The notes under the pieces: model-generated
Told to the model about the DNA's origin: nothing
Databases searched by the model: none
What the model saw: only the letters and a program-made list of their open reading frames with translations
Assembly (NCBI GenBank): GCA_022835595.1
Contig: BQUP01000008.1
Location: 620,001-684,000, forward strand
Direction: 5' to 3'
Length of the DNA stretch: 64,000 nucleotides
DNA from: Cystobasidium ongulense
Taxonomy: Eukaryota; Basidiomycota; Cystobasidiomycetes; Cystobasidiales; Cystobasidiaceae
Translations under genes and position numbers: made by a program
In this document: one piece after another, positions 23,177-38,895 of the stretch
Layout of the letters: each line of letters starts with the position of its first letter
How positions within the stretch are numbered: the first letter of the stretch is position 1

Positions 23177-23795
23177 TCAAACCATGATCTGCTCTATCGT
23201 GGCAGCTGCATTCGTTGCCGGTTCAATCGCTTTGCCAGATGCATCTCGCCGACGGTTGTCGCTACCAAGTCCCGCCGCCTTTTCAGCTTCCGCTTGAGAG
23301 TATGGATCATCTATGAGCTGTTTCATTCGTCTCTTGTGAACTTTTGTCTTGCCGTGCTCTTTCAGCGTTTGTTCTGAAATGAAGTGGCGAGAGCATTCGA
23401 CGCAGAGAAATTCGCCGCCGCCTGTTAACATGGAGTGGTACAAGCAAAGGAGGAGATGCGAGTGTATCAGTACATCGTCACTCTGCCTAGCGTACTTGGC
23501 TAAGTGGGGCGAGAGAATGCAGCGCACCTGGCAGCTCTTCAGCATCCTTCTCTGGCATAGTCGTAGGATCTGTCGCTCTCGTGCGGGACTTGCCCTGCGC
23601 CAGCCTCGTGACCTCCTCGTGCACCTGGTCTACATCCTTGCCGTATCGGCGTGTCTTGATGGTCTTTGCTTGATTCTGCAGAGTCTTGCCCGATCAGCTA
23701 CTTGGACTTCGACACATGGATGGACAGGATGTGCGAGTCTGCAGGCGCACCTTTGCAGAGCCGTGCGTGCGGCCCCCATGCTGTACTCGTCCCAT
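23177..23795 (-). CDS. BUD20: Bud20/ZNF593-type C2H2 zinc-finger ribosome export factor (145 aa)
   Basis: Bud20 is a shuttling factor that helps pre-60S ribosomal particles leave the nucleus. The exons are 23751-23795, 23528-23675 and 23177-23421 (438 nt). The start [15 protein letters not shown] joins [21 protein letters not shown], the basic N-terminal block of this family with its DQVHE core. A single C2H2 finger follows ([20 protein letters not shown] and VHKRRMKQL), with the long spacing and the KVHKRR end typical of Bud20. The tail is short and charged. The start was chosen because only it gives the family's MGR- beginning and an in-frame junction. It is divergent from ARG5,6 with 170 bp between starts. 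Confidence 0.93.
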
Positions 23796-23965
23796 AGCGA
23801 GTGATCTGACGAGTAGTGCAGCCTTGCAGTGCCAGTCTTTCCGAGTCGACAGAGTATTCCTGCCAGCAAATTCAGGCGAATGGGTTGGTATTTGACCAAG
23901 TCACGAGCGCGAAAAAGGCGTGAAAGAGCAAAGCCGCCCAGAACCCCCCAGCAAAAGCTTCAAAG
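23796..23965. promoter_or_regulatory. Divergent BUD20/ARG5,6 promoter region
   Basis: Only 170 bp separate the two start codons, so the genes share a compact bidirectional promoter. This follows from gene positions; no specific factor site is claimed. Confidence 0.5.
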
Positions 23966-27342
<3,377 letters not shown>

Positions 27343-27466
27343 AGCTATTAACTGTTCTACCAAAAACATGAGCCTTGTACAACGACACCTATGCAATATA
27401 CCAATAAATAATCACTAAACGACCCTAGCGTTCTATCTGCATGATGGACCCGCGCTCATGAATTGT

Positions 27467-29290
27467 TCAGGCACCATCACCAACCCATGGTAATTCTTCG
27501 AAACCCGATTTTCCGAATCGTTGAAAGCTAATCGTGCCATTGTCAACGACGGCTATAATAGCTGATTTACTTCCATTTTTCAATCTTGCATATGGTGCCG
27601 GCCTAGTTAACGATTTATTATTGTTTGATTTATTCTGTGGTCTTCTCGCTTTGCCATTACTACTTGACGTAATTTCGACGATAGGCGTCGCACTTTTAAC
27701 GTATGACAGGATATATGACCATGCTGAAGAGAAAGCTGATTTCATTTCGCGGATATTCGGTAAGATAGTCGGAGTTTCATCTAATTCAGCGAAGATATTC
27801 TCAAAGTCCCACAAATCGGGAATAGGCGTGGTTTGAGCGCTAATTCCATGAGGAGAAATCACAAAGTTAATAAATTGCGTGGTTAGACTTTGATTGTTGT
27901 TTGTTTGATGATTATATAGACTGACCTTATTGCTCCTAATCTGAAATCAGGAGGTGGTGGGTTTGTTTTCTTGTATTTTGTTACAGGCTTATATATGTTG
28001 AAGAAGACACAATAAGGGTTTGTACGTCGCTTGTTGATTCGAACCTTTGCTCGAGAACCGGCTTTGACGAATTGTAAGGAAGTGAAGACTTGATCTGGAG
28101 CAATGTTTAGATTAGTCCAGGATTGGCAAGATGACTCCTTTGTCATGCAGGTAGCAACTTGAAAGTGCGCTTACCATACGTGTACCATCTTTCACTTCCA
28201 AGTAAAGATTTCCTATATCCTCTAGCCAGTCCATCTAATCTTTCAAGAGCTGATATTGTATAAGGTGCTATTATACGTTTAAGCACTCTCAAAGTAAGAT
28301 TGATAGGTCTGAGCACTCTACTAATGTACGATTTAATCCATTCAGCAACTGCCATAAACCAAAGTTGATCATCTGAAGTGTTCTCGTTCAAAGGACTAGA
28401 AGAAGCATGAGATCTAACGACAGTATAACCTAATCTTCTCAAGAAAGCATAAACTTGATATCGTTCTGGTGTTAATTCAGCTGCATTGATCATAATACTC
28501 CAAGCATGTTGAACTGAAAATGGAACTGTAGGATCGACTTGGGAAGTCCAACATTCAATGCTACCCCTTTCGATGAGATATAATACTTCTTCTGGCATTA
28601 ATTCCATTCTCTTCCTTTCAGATACATAACTTCCCATTGTTAGGAAATGTACGCCATGTACAGCTCCTGCTGATGCATTTTCCGACTTTAACAGTTCTCG
28701 ATTGATTGGCGCTGAGGGTGGTAATGAGGGGTCTCCTACTGGGACCATGTAAGCCCTCTCTATGACTGGATCCCATATTGCTCGGTTTGGAGATTTGGAT
28801 GAATGTGAGCGCACTCCAGAAGAGATGGCACTGAATAGAGCAGAACGTGAAGCTTCGAGGAGGGATTGTTGAAGATCGATATATCGATCTACCGAAGCTG
28901 GCTCGAAATCTTTTTCTCCTCGTTTGGGAATGACAGGATTCGCGCTCGTTGTTGTTATAGACTTGTCTTTGTCTTTTGACGCGGACCTGGATGAGTGAGT
29001 GATATATTTGAGAGCATGTGGTGAAATTGTGAAAGTTTAAAAGTTTGGGATTGGTTGGGTGGGAGGTCTATCATCAGAAATACAGATGGGTGAAACGGGT
29101 GATCAAGCACCCACTTGGCAGCGAAGTCAGCGAATGCAATCCAGTTGGGAACATCTTCGCCGTCTTCCTCGTCGTTAGCGGTGGAGAGGGATCCAATGGT
29201 CCGTTCAGAGGTATTGGTATCAGAGGGTCCAGCCGAAGCAGATTCGTAGCTTCGCCCGGCCAAGGGAGATTCGTCGAGTTCGTCGGACAT
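27467..29290 (-). CDS. SEN54: tRNA-splicing endonuclease subunit Sen54 (509 aa)
   Basis: Sen54 is a structural subunit of the tetramer that excises tRNA introns. The exons are 29115-29290, 28175-28986, 27926-28094 and 27467-27839 (1530 nt). The N-terminal domain shows IPKRGEKDFEP and a helix with LQQSLLEASRSALFSAI; the middle has MPEEVLYLIERGSIECW and LTPERYQVYAFLRRLGYTVVR, the Sen54 core; the C-terminal part has FFNIYKPVTKYKKTNPPPPDF, the diagnostic Sen54 block, and ends with a small beta-rich tail. No catalytic triad is expected in this subunit. The intron at the last junction uses GTCAGT. A TTG-initiated frame extends three codons upstream, but the first ATG at 29290 is preferred. It is convergent with ARG5,6 (124 bp between stops). 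Confidence 0.94.
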
Positions 29291-29764
29291 GGCGGACAAG
29301 TCGTGTTCGGGAACAGGCGTCCGAGGGGGTGTTGGTGGTTTACGTCAGCTATGTCGAGACGGTGTGAGACGCGTCAATTCAGGGTGGATGCAACGGTATG
29401 CATTCTGTAATATATTGCAGGGATGTACTGTCTTTAGGGTGGGTCGCAAATGATCGAACTTTTGCGAGGTGATCGGACTGCCTCCAGCCAATCAGCTTCT
29501 GGCAGCTTGCTAGTCCGACTTACGCATCCCCATTGCCTTCTGATCTGAAGAGTGAGGATTTCTGCGCATGTTTTAGACGGCAGCACAAGCAGCGGATTCG
29601 CCACCAACTTTGGGGGGAGCGACCAGCCACACTGTTCCACACTCGAAGACTCGCGCTTCGAAAGAAAGACTGAAAAGCGAGACGAGTCAAACGGGCCTCT
29701 CTCTGCTCTGCTCTCACCAGAAACGACGTCGTAACACACTTAGCAAGCACAACACAACACCACA
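29291..29764. promoter_or_regulatory. Divergent SEN54/histone H3 intergenic region
   Basis: These 474 bases separate the two start codons. Close to the H3 start there is a stretch rich in CACAACAC, a common look for a fungal 5' leader. No histone-specific element could be assigned with confidence. Confidence 0.45.
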
Positions 29765-30581
<817 letters not shown>

Positions 30582-31171
30582 ACAGCTTCACCTGTTGTTT
30601 TCCCATGGCTTATTACAATCAAGCCAGTCACTCGTTTCAACCTCAATTAGAAGCTTTCCAGGATAGACCCTTTAGGTTCACTCCCCTCCTTCCCTCGTCC
30701 TCTACTACAATAGAAGACCATGTAGCAATGCTATTAAAGATGTATGTACTACAGGAATGAAAAGGTTTAGTCTGTTGCTCCCTATACAGTTGGGTAGCTT
30801 TTAGCCTTATTCTATCCAACTATCTAGTTTATGGATGTCGTGCATTTCTTTTCTGCTTTTCTAGTTTTCCCATTTACATTTTCCCTGCTTTTCCTTTTTT
30901 TAGCTTTCTTATGGATTGCCGAAATATAGCAAATGTTTTTTTATACACTGGCTTCCACATTGGTTTCGTTTTCATTTGCTTTACTTTAACTGCTTGTGTT
31001 CCTTACTGCAAGTGACCGGGTCTTTCAGTGCTGTATGTTGCGTGACTATGCTACACGTTTAATCTCATGGATACGCTTAGACCCAGCTTCGACTGCTGGT
31101 ACCACCGGCGAGACCAATCATAGTGAGACCTATTTCAGTATGGTAATTACTCAAGATTACTCTTTTGATCT
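30582..31171. other. Gene-free stretch between convergent genes
   Basis: These 590 bases are the shared 3' flank of histone H3 and the membrane protein gene. The part around 30830-31000 is T-rich (many TTTTC/CTTTT runs), as in transcript ends. No hairpin of the animal histone type was noticed. Confidence 0.45.
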
Positions 31172-32472
31172 TCAATTCTCATCGTCCTGTATCAAAGGCG
31201 TTCTCTCATCTCTATCTAACATCTTGTCCTTAGGCTCAGAAATTCCTTTTTTGAGCTCTTGCATTGCCCAGATGACGGACAGCCCAGCGATAGGGCCAGC
31301 CAGGATACTAACCAGCAAGGCCAATCTACCGGCTTTTACTTTTTCACCTTTTGAAGTATTGCGATACGTATAAAGGAAAACGAAACTTGCTAGTTCGAGA
31401 AGAACAAATGCATAATCGTGTAATAAGAGAGTATGTAGATCTTGTGTCATTCCTGTAGATGTATGAGATGGCCAGAATATACGCTTGAATGCTACTCCAC
31501 TGAACAAGAGTTTAATATGTCCATCTAGGGAGAGAAGGGTCGTGATACCGACTGTCAAGATCATCGGGAGATTTGCTGATTGTTTTGAAATGTTGCAGCG
31601 ATTTAGAATTGGAGGGAGGACGGTATTTAGAGACATGACGAAGAGTGGAAAGCAGAGGAAGCCAGTGATGGCTCTATTTCTCCAGTGTGTCCATACACCA
31701 TATGCTAGCGGAGCGAGGTAGCCCAATGTTACGCTTGCGAAGATAGACCATCCTTGACTCTGACTCAATTTAAACCCATCATCTGTCGAAATGTTTTGCT
31801 TTCTCTTTCCTTTCACATCTTCTTTTCCGAAAACGTCTCCAAAGCACAATGTCGCGAAATATAGAGAGATACTTACTGCTCCACTCAATACCTGAGCCAG
31901 TATTAAATAGAACGAAGCTCCTCTTTTCCTCCAAAATGTTTTCTGCTTGAACGATTCGTATGATAGTATAGTAAGTAGTAAAGGGCCAACTCTAATAAGC
32001 TGAGAGACGAAAATATAACCCCCTCTATTCTGTTTCGTTTGAAGATCTTGTAGTCCGCTGTATAGACTGCATACCGCTTGTCGGGCGAAGGTAGGTACTA
32101 GCTTGAATTGTGACAGTGATGATGGATCACAAGCATTGAGATATTTCGCTGGGTTTGTTACGGTCGAAAGTGTCGTGCCTGCATTAGGTCAAGACCTTTC
32201 AGTTTCAGCGATTCTGCGTAGTCCCCACATAGCCTTGGACGGCGGCTATAGACCTTACCAAGCACTCCAAGTGTAGCGAACGCTAGTCCAGACAAGCCTA
32301 AGAAGTAGAGACATCTATAGTTGAGAGCGTGCGATGCTTCAGTCTGCGAGCTCTTTGCATCCGTTCAGTGAATTGTGTTAGAGCGCCGATCGGTACACGA
32401 TAAAGAATAGCCCTTCAGTACGTAGATCCTCACCTGGTAATTAGACAGTATCAGCTCACAGACTGGTTCCAT
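31172..32472 (-). CDS. Unrecognised multi-pass membrane protein (376 aa, three exons)
   Basis: The exons are 32434-32472, 32259-32343 and 31172-32178 (1131 nt in frame). The start MEPVCELILSNYQ joins TEASHALNYRCLYF at a clean GTGAGG donor. I count about eight hydrophobic segments, beginning near residues 25-45 (LGLSGLAFATLGVLG), 95-115 (VGPLLLLTIL), 130-157 (FYLILAQVLSGAVSISLYF) and then five more, ending in ILAGPIAGLSVIWAM. The C-terminus is short, acidic and polar. There is no signal peptide. I do not recognise a transporter signature, an ATP-binding motif or a catalytic motif, so I give no function. It lies head-to-tail upstream of nothing related; the quinone oxidoreductase begins on the same strand to the right. 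Confidence 0.75.
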
Positions 32473-32716
32473 CGCTTTTTCAGCCAACCATAGATGCCCG
32501 CCATTACGACGATTGCTACTGATGAGTTAGTCGAAGGAAATGAAGCATGTCGAGAAAGGACCGGCTATGTGAGCAATGGGAATGGGTGTGGCAAAGAGAT
32601 AATGTCGTCTGTATGGCTGGTGCTGGTCGTGTACAAATGAACATCTACAAACTAGTAAGGATACATTACATTCTTCGAAGAACCTTTTGGAGCAAGAAAT
32701 ACTCGTTGCCTCAATC

Positions 32717-33987
32717 TCACATGCCTGTCTCCACTACCAATTTACCGACAGCCTTTCCGCTTTCCTGTGAAGGGCGAGTTTCAGGTCACAAATTACCTAG
32801 ATGAACATTCAAGAGCTGAATCAACTCACCATGTACGCGTGTGCTTCTGCTATCTGATCTAGATTAAACACCTTGTCGATCGGAACATACGCATGACCCG
32901 CCTCTGCTGAATTAATAAAGGCTTGAAGGACATCTCCCGGGAGATCTGCTGCTCCTCCTCCATACGCTGTCAGACGCACCCCATTTGGTATGTAATCTGA
33001 GATAGTGGATCATCCGCTGGTAGGTCAGTGGGCTTACTAGTATTCCATTGGCGCACTTCAAGGCTTACCCATGGGGTAGAAATCCTTGATGACCCAAGAA
33101 TTGCTGAGCATCCCAGTGAAGCATACGGTTCCTTTTACCTTTACAGCTCTGAGAGTATCTTTGAGGGTATTGGCGCCGACGAGCTCGAGAGCGCAGTCGA
33201 CACCATTCGGTGCGATCTCACGAACTTTACTTGCTACATCTTTTCCATCATCGATGATGACATGGTCCACCCCTACCTTGTCCTTCAAAATCTGTACTTT
33301 GTTCTCGTTTCGCGTGGTCGAGAAAACTTTCATTCCCCTTTGCTTAGCCAGTACGGCAGCCGCCATTCCGATACTTGAAGTACCACCTCGTATCAGGATG
33401 CTTTGCCCTTTTTGAACATCACAACCAATAGTGAGGGAGCCGTATGCAGTCTGAAGCATTTCTGGAATGGCTCCCAGTGTGGCCCATGACAGTGTCTTCG
33501 AATGGAATGCATGTACGTTGGCAACTGGTACCAATGTGTATTCAGCATAGCCGCCGTCATAAACTTTTTTAGGTGAAGTTTGTCAGCTATCAGTGGTCAC
33601 CGACGTAGAGCTAATCCGGATAGGACCCACCTCTTCCCATACCACCCATCATTGCGCAGACTTGCTGACCTTCCTTGAATTCTCCACCTGGACATTCGGC
33701 CACTACACCGCAGGCTTCAATACCGAGTACGCGAGGGAAAGTCACTCCTTCCGCTAGTCCGATACGTGTATGTAGTTCTAAGTTATCTTGCGCATATCAG
33801 CTTAACTTCACCTTTCGTAGATATTAATGGGTACGTCTCACGTGCCTGATCTATTCAAGCCGAAGGCTTTCACTTGAATGAGAACTTTTCCCTTCTCAGC
33901 TGTCGGAATTGGGATGTCTTTGACTTTTAGGCCCTCTGGGGGAGCCGGTGCACTGTCCAGTACGACAGCTCGCATTGTCCTGGCCAT
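32717..33987 (-). CDS. Quinone oxidoreductase-like medium-chain dehydrogenase (332 aa)
   Basis: This is an NADPH-dependent quinone reductase of the zinc-free MDR type, probably cytosolic. The exons are 33846-33987, 33631-33777, 33069-33563, 32830-32996 and 32717-32764 (999 nt). It begins MARTMRAVVLDSAPAPPEGL; then come GLNRSELHTRIGL, RVLGIEACGVVAE, the nucleotide fold QSILIRGGTSSIGMAAAVLAKQ and GVDCALELVGANTL, ending LVVETGM. The zinc-ligand cysteines of true alcohol dehydrogenases are missing, as expected for quinone reductases. Intron 1 has a GC donor (TCAG then GCACGT), because only that choice joins NRS to ELHTR in frame. The natural substrate is unknown. Confidence 0.9.
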
Positions 33988-34432
33988 TTCCGACTGACGT
34001 GGAGAAGCTGTTCTGTTTATAAGCAAGCTCAAAGTTGGCTGCCTGCCTTTTTTGCAGAAGAGCTGAGTTCTTCACAGAATGGCTGGGAATTTGAGAACGT
34101 CAGAACACTAATGCACTTCAGTAGAACTTGTTTGAGGAGTTTGCAATTGGTCGGTTAGTGGGCAAGAAGGTACAATCTGCACGTGGTTCAGCTAATTCTC
34201 AGCTCGTGCGTGGTGGACCAGCAGCATCGCTGGAACTTCGCAAAAATGTCTGTTTTAAGCCGAGGCATCCAGTTTAGGGCATCGTTGGAAGAGCTGGGTA
34301 GATACCATGTCCTGAAATGAGGATTGCTGCTCGTCGTGGCTGTTCTGGTCCGCCACCTGCAAGCCGGCCTGCAGCTGCATGCGTTTCGACCAGCTTGCCT
34401 TCTGGAGCACTCCGACAGCATTCAAAACCACA
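33988..34432. other. Divergent promoter region
   Basis: These 445 bases separate the starts of the quinone oxidoreductase and the R-SNARE gene. Open frames in it lack motifs. The 5' leader of the SNARE gene probably lies at its right end. Confidence 0.45.
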
Positions 34433-35300
34433 ATGGCCCTGCTGCACGCGATAGTCGCCAACAACGAGCATGTACTGGCAGAGGCCTCGAGTCCAGACCT
34501 GCAGAGCGACCCGGAAGCAGGCAACACCTTCAGTTCGGCGGTGAGCAAGGCTGGATGGCAGTGACGAGGACGGATGTTGGCTGATACAGTATACACACGG
34601 GCGTTAGGTCACCACTATCCTACGCAAGATACCGCCAAATGACAGCAAGGTACGCCGCCCGTGTCTCCTAAGGTCTTGCTGGACACGGCTCTGATGCCCA
34701 CTTGTGTACAATTCACCTGACAGCTATCCTACCAACTGGAAGACCACCTCTGCCACTACATTCGAAGCAATGGAGTGACCGTCATGGTCATGGCAGATCA
34801 GGGACTCGCACGGCGTGTGGCTTTTGGATTCTTGAACGAGCTGCTGAAGCGGGTGCGTGTGACTTGTCTAGCACTCACTGATACGATACAAAAGCTGAAC
34901 AATCGTATCATCCATCCAGTTCAATGCAACGTATTCGCACGAAGACATAGTCGCTGCGCCGGTGTATGGCATGGCGTCAGAGTTCAACAAGCATATTGAA
35001 GAGCTCATGACGACGTTTTCTCAGAATCCACCAGCAGACCCAATAAAGCAAGCACAAGAAGAAATAGGTGGTGTCAAGCAAATCATGGTTCAGAATATTG
35101 AGCAGATCCTCGCTCGGGGGGAAAGAATAGAGCTTCTCGTCGACAAGACAGACAATATGTCACATCAAGCGAGGGCTTTCAGGAAACGCTCACAAGCATT
35201 GAGAAGACGCATGTGGTGGCGCAATACCAAGCTCATCATGCTATCTGGTACTTGTGTAGTCATCATTCTCTTCTTGCTTATTCAGAATGTCCGGCATTAG
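34433..35300 (+). CDS. Longin R-SNARE of the VAMP7 type (219 aa, four exons)
   Basis: This vesicle SNARE of the endosome/vacuole fusion route has exons 34433-34540, 34608-34649, 34724-34852 and 34920-35300 (660 nt). The N-terminal longin domain starts MALLHAIVANNEHVLAE and includes VMADQGLARRVAFGFLNEL. The SNARE helix runs QEEIGGVKQIMVQNIEQIL, RGERIELLVDKTDNM, HQARAFRKRSQALRRRMWW, containing the central arginine region of R-SNAREs, and is followed by one C-terminal membrane anchor (LIMLSGTCVVIILFLLI). Length matches VAMP7 (about 220). In fungi the equivalent may be called Nyv1-like, but the sequence resembles VAMP7 more closely. It is convergent with TRL1, 148 bp between stops. Confidence 0.93.
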
Positions 35301-35448
35301 TTTGTACACGGCTTGCAATATCTAAGTTCTAACATTGTAGCATAGCACAGTTACCATGACACCGCGTAAACGAGACCGCTCCAAACGTCTATATCTTTCC
35401 ATCCGTTCCGTATCTGCAAACTGTCATGAGAATACTTGGCTTTTTACT

Positions 35449-38400
35449 CTACCATAAACCTCGGATCCGCCCAGTAACCTCTAATGTTGGCATGTGTACA
35501 ATCGATATTGTCTCTCCGGCTTTGCTTTTCGTTTCCCCTCGCATCGCAGCTTCCAGTAGCCACTTGCCTTCGATAGGTCTAATATCGTTATCGAGGGTAC
35601 CTACCGTGATATGATAGCTGTCCTTCCTTTCATCGCTGGGCACATCCTCAGCTTTGACACCCGCACCACTATATTCCACCTGTGAGACCTGTATACTCAT
35701 TGCTCGGCTGTCCCAGCAAAGCAAAGGGCCCAAAGTCAATTTGACATCAACAGTATCGGAACCCCATCTCTTCGTTATGATCTCGCATTTCTCCCACAGC
35801 TTCTTAGCGAAGGTTATCTCTTCCGTCTTTTGTTCTTCTCCTTCTTTGGCAGCTAATTCAGCCGAATGAACCAAGGTAACATGTGGTTTCTTGTCCACTC
35901 GATTCTTTTCTTTCAAAGCATCGAATGTAGCACGGTCCATATCCTTGCCCTTCTCGGCGAAGAAGTTTCCTAAAACAGACGGGAGATCCACCTCCACAGC
36001 TATACCATAATAGCGGATAGCTTTAGCTTTGTCCAGACCATCCAGACTCATCTCCTTGTATACAGTCGGTTTGTATGCCTTGCTCTTGACCAATGCTTGC
36101 TGTATATCTTCCTTTGACGGCCGCTTGCCATCAAGTCCCTTGATTCCACCTTCTTGAGAATCGACCTTGACCAAAGATTCGACAACATACTCTAGCGATT
36201 TCTCCAGATCCCAGCTTATATCCATGTCGATAACTTCATCGAAAGGACTATCACAGCCATTCAAAGCTGGATCAAAAGGATCAGTCTGACCGAAGAAGCG
36301 AGTGAGAATGAGCTCATGCTCCCCTGTTTGTACAGGTCGTAAACTTTGATGGTTCTCCCCTCGTGCTACGATACGACCAAGGCATATTCTGTGTATCTCG
36401 TTGTGCGGTAGCTTGGACAGAGGCCATACTATAGCTACGAGGCGCACTCTGTCTTGACTTTTCTTGGCAATGTCGACCATTGCCTGCCGATGCTGCTTCA
36501 AGTGGTTGTTCCTAGGGAAGACATGTATCAGCCTGATTCGAGCATGGCACTGTTGATGCAGCATTTACTTGTCTGCAATAACGACTGAACTTTCTTTCAA
36601 AAGCTTGGATACGTTGTTTTCGAAATGTTTGGCGGCCTTCTTCTCCTTGACATCATCAGATTGCGTGTGTGCAAAGCCGAAAAGCTCTGTCAAAGCGACA
36701 GCTATAGCCGTCTTGCCACATCCCGGAACTGCGACTGGTACAATGAGCGTTTTTTCGAAGGCGCCCGTCTTGGGTTTGGCAGGTTCGGTGCCTTTCATCA
36801 TCTTCGCATGAAGCTCTTGCCCTTCTTTCGTTGTCGAGCGCCAGTGAAGGAAAACTTCTCTCACGCTTATGATTCCTCTGTTGTCCATATAGTCTATAAA
36901 CGCTTCCGGATTCGTTTCCATGTATTTTTCAACCCAAATGGCGTACAGACGAGTTTCGGGATTGCGGATCCTGTCGGCACGTATTGCTGATGGCAGTCTG
37001 GGGGTTGAATCGCTGTGTGATCCTTTACCTTTGTGCTTGCCATCCACACCCAGACTATCTGCTTCATCCTCAGCTTCGTCAATGGCGGTTGAGGGCGTTT
37101 TGCCTTTGCTATTGGTACCTATAGAAATTCGGTCCATGGCTTCTTCGAGGCTTGACTTTCCTTTCTTCTGAGGAGACGAGGAGGATTTGCCGTCCTTCGA
37201 CGCAGCCATCTTTTCCTTACCTCGCTTTGCTACATCATCGCCTGCTTTCTTCTTCTCGGTGAGAATCTTTTTAGTAGTTTCTCGCCATTCCCTCCACATT
37301 AAATACGGTTCATCAAACTTGATTTTCCACATGAAAACTCTCCTTTCATCATTCCAATTCTCTTCAGTCAGGTCGTTTGGATGTGGTTGTTTATCCAGAC
37401 TTCCAGGTTTGAGAGCTGCTCGAACGACGAAACCCTCGACATACTCTCCGTTCCACTTGCCTCCATTGTCAATTACACTCTTTCGGAATGCTTTGACTTC
37501 ATCCACACTGTTCAAAACGGTGTACGCGGTCTCGATGAAACCGAATTCCGCTGCTACTTTGTTCACTCGGGGTGGAGGAAGTGTGAGGAGAGTAGGATGA
37601 TTAAAGACGACGCCGTGGAGATGAAGGCCTGTCATTTCGGATGCATAAGGCAAAATATGTTCTTCGAACGAGTCATCGCAGAGCTAAAAGTTAGACCATG
37701 TATCAGCCTGGACACTCTTCATATGTTTTTTATGTCCTCACCTCAGACACTAAGGTCCAGTTCTCCTGCCATAGCTTCTTCGCTAGCTCTTCGCGTGTCT
37801 TTCCAGCCTTCTGCAGACCACGATCCAGCCATATCTCGCCTACAAGAGCGTGTGAGACCTGACCAGGCTGTGTTTGTTCACCTATAGCATGCTTGCTGGT
37901 CACTAGAAGCTGAGTAGGCGAGATTGCTGCTACGAGTATTATACAGCCATTGGATTTGAGGGTAATGTAGAAGGGAGGTGCAGTTAGGTCCGGCAGATTT
38001 GCCCACTAAAATCGTAGAACGAGACACGAGATTAATCTCCAGAGGAAGTTGTGCTTCTTGACGGCGCGTTTTGAAAGACATACCTTTGTCCAGCTGACTT
38101 CGTCAACATTGAAGAACTTGTCATATGCTCTCGCCACGATGCGGTCTTTGCCGACAGTGAATAGGCCTCGACCTCTCGTAGGATAAGGACATGGATCTCT
38201 CTTGTAAGCATAATCTTGCATCTTCCACGACGTAACTTTGTATGGTTCGCCAGGTCCATTACGCCCGACTACATGATCGGTGTGCTTGAGGAGCTTTGAC
38301 GATTTTGGATCATCTTCAGGACGCTTGCCGAAGCTATACAGCGATTCCAGAAGCTCCTTCGTGGCTAATATGTCTTCATGCGACAGAGCGGGCGAGTATG

Positions 38401-38449
38401 GCACCTGCGATGTGGAAGCTTGCGGTGCGTCCTGCTCGTCGTCTGCCAT
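35449..38449 (-). CDS. TRL1: tRNA ligase Trl1 (935 aa, four exons)
   Basis: This three-activity enzyme (ligase, polynucleotide kinase, cyclic phosphodiesterase) seals tRNA exons and the HAC1-type mRNA of the unfolded protein response. The exons are 38084-38449, 37742-38005, 36569-37683 and 35449-36511 (2808 nt). The adenylyl-accepting lysine lies in LKSNGC (Lys139). A middle linker rich in Lys/Ser/Asp precedes the kinase P-loop PGCGKTAIA near residue 530. The C-terminal phosphodiesterase has its two HxT motifs, KPHVTLVHS and SYHITVGTL. Total length is slightly longer than yeast Trl1 (about 827), mainly through the linker. The start ATG (MADDEQDAP) is the first in frame. It lies 6.2 kb from SEN54, another tRNA-splicing gene. 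Confidence 0.95.
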
Positions 38450-38895
38450 TTTATGCAGGCTTGAGCTTGCTTGACTCGGCACTTTGTGTCCAGCTCAGTT
38501 TGAGAGCGTGGCTGCTTTGAACGCTGATTAGATCCCTGAGAATGTATAAAAGCCTAGCATACGTCGTGTAGGTGCTCTGCTGTTTTTGTTTGAGTTCAAA
38601 GCAAGATGTGCATCAAAATCTCGAAGTGCCTTGCACCCAGGGTGATCGGGTTCTACCAACATCAAGGTCGAGCGTACTTCTCGGCTCACAATACCAGCAC
38701 TTGCAATCGTTCGTGCATTATCAAGACTAGCTGGGTTCTGGGATATACACCAGCCACGCGTAGACATCCGTCTATTCCGTATCCCCGGGAATCGTTTTGG
38801 TCGACTTTGGCTCCCTGCTTCAAGACGCGTTTAGCTGTGTACAAAGCCTGAAAACGAATACTTCCTCGAGGTGAAGTACAGCAGCGGAGTGCATC
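38450..38895. other. Divergent TRL1/DPB2 intergenic region
   Basis: These 446 bases separate the two starts. Two overlapping minus-strand open frames (38528-38767 and 38686-38949) exist but lack motifs, and the second overlaps DPB2 exon 1, so I treat the region as promoter. Confidence 0.45.
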
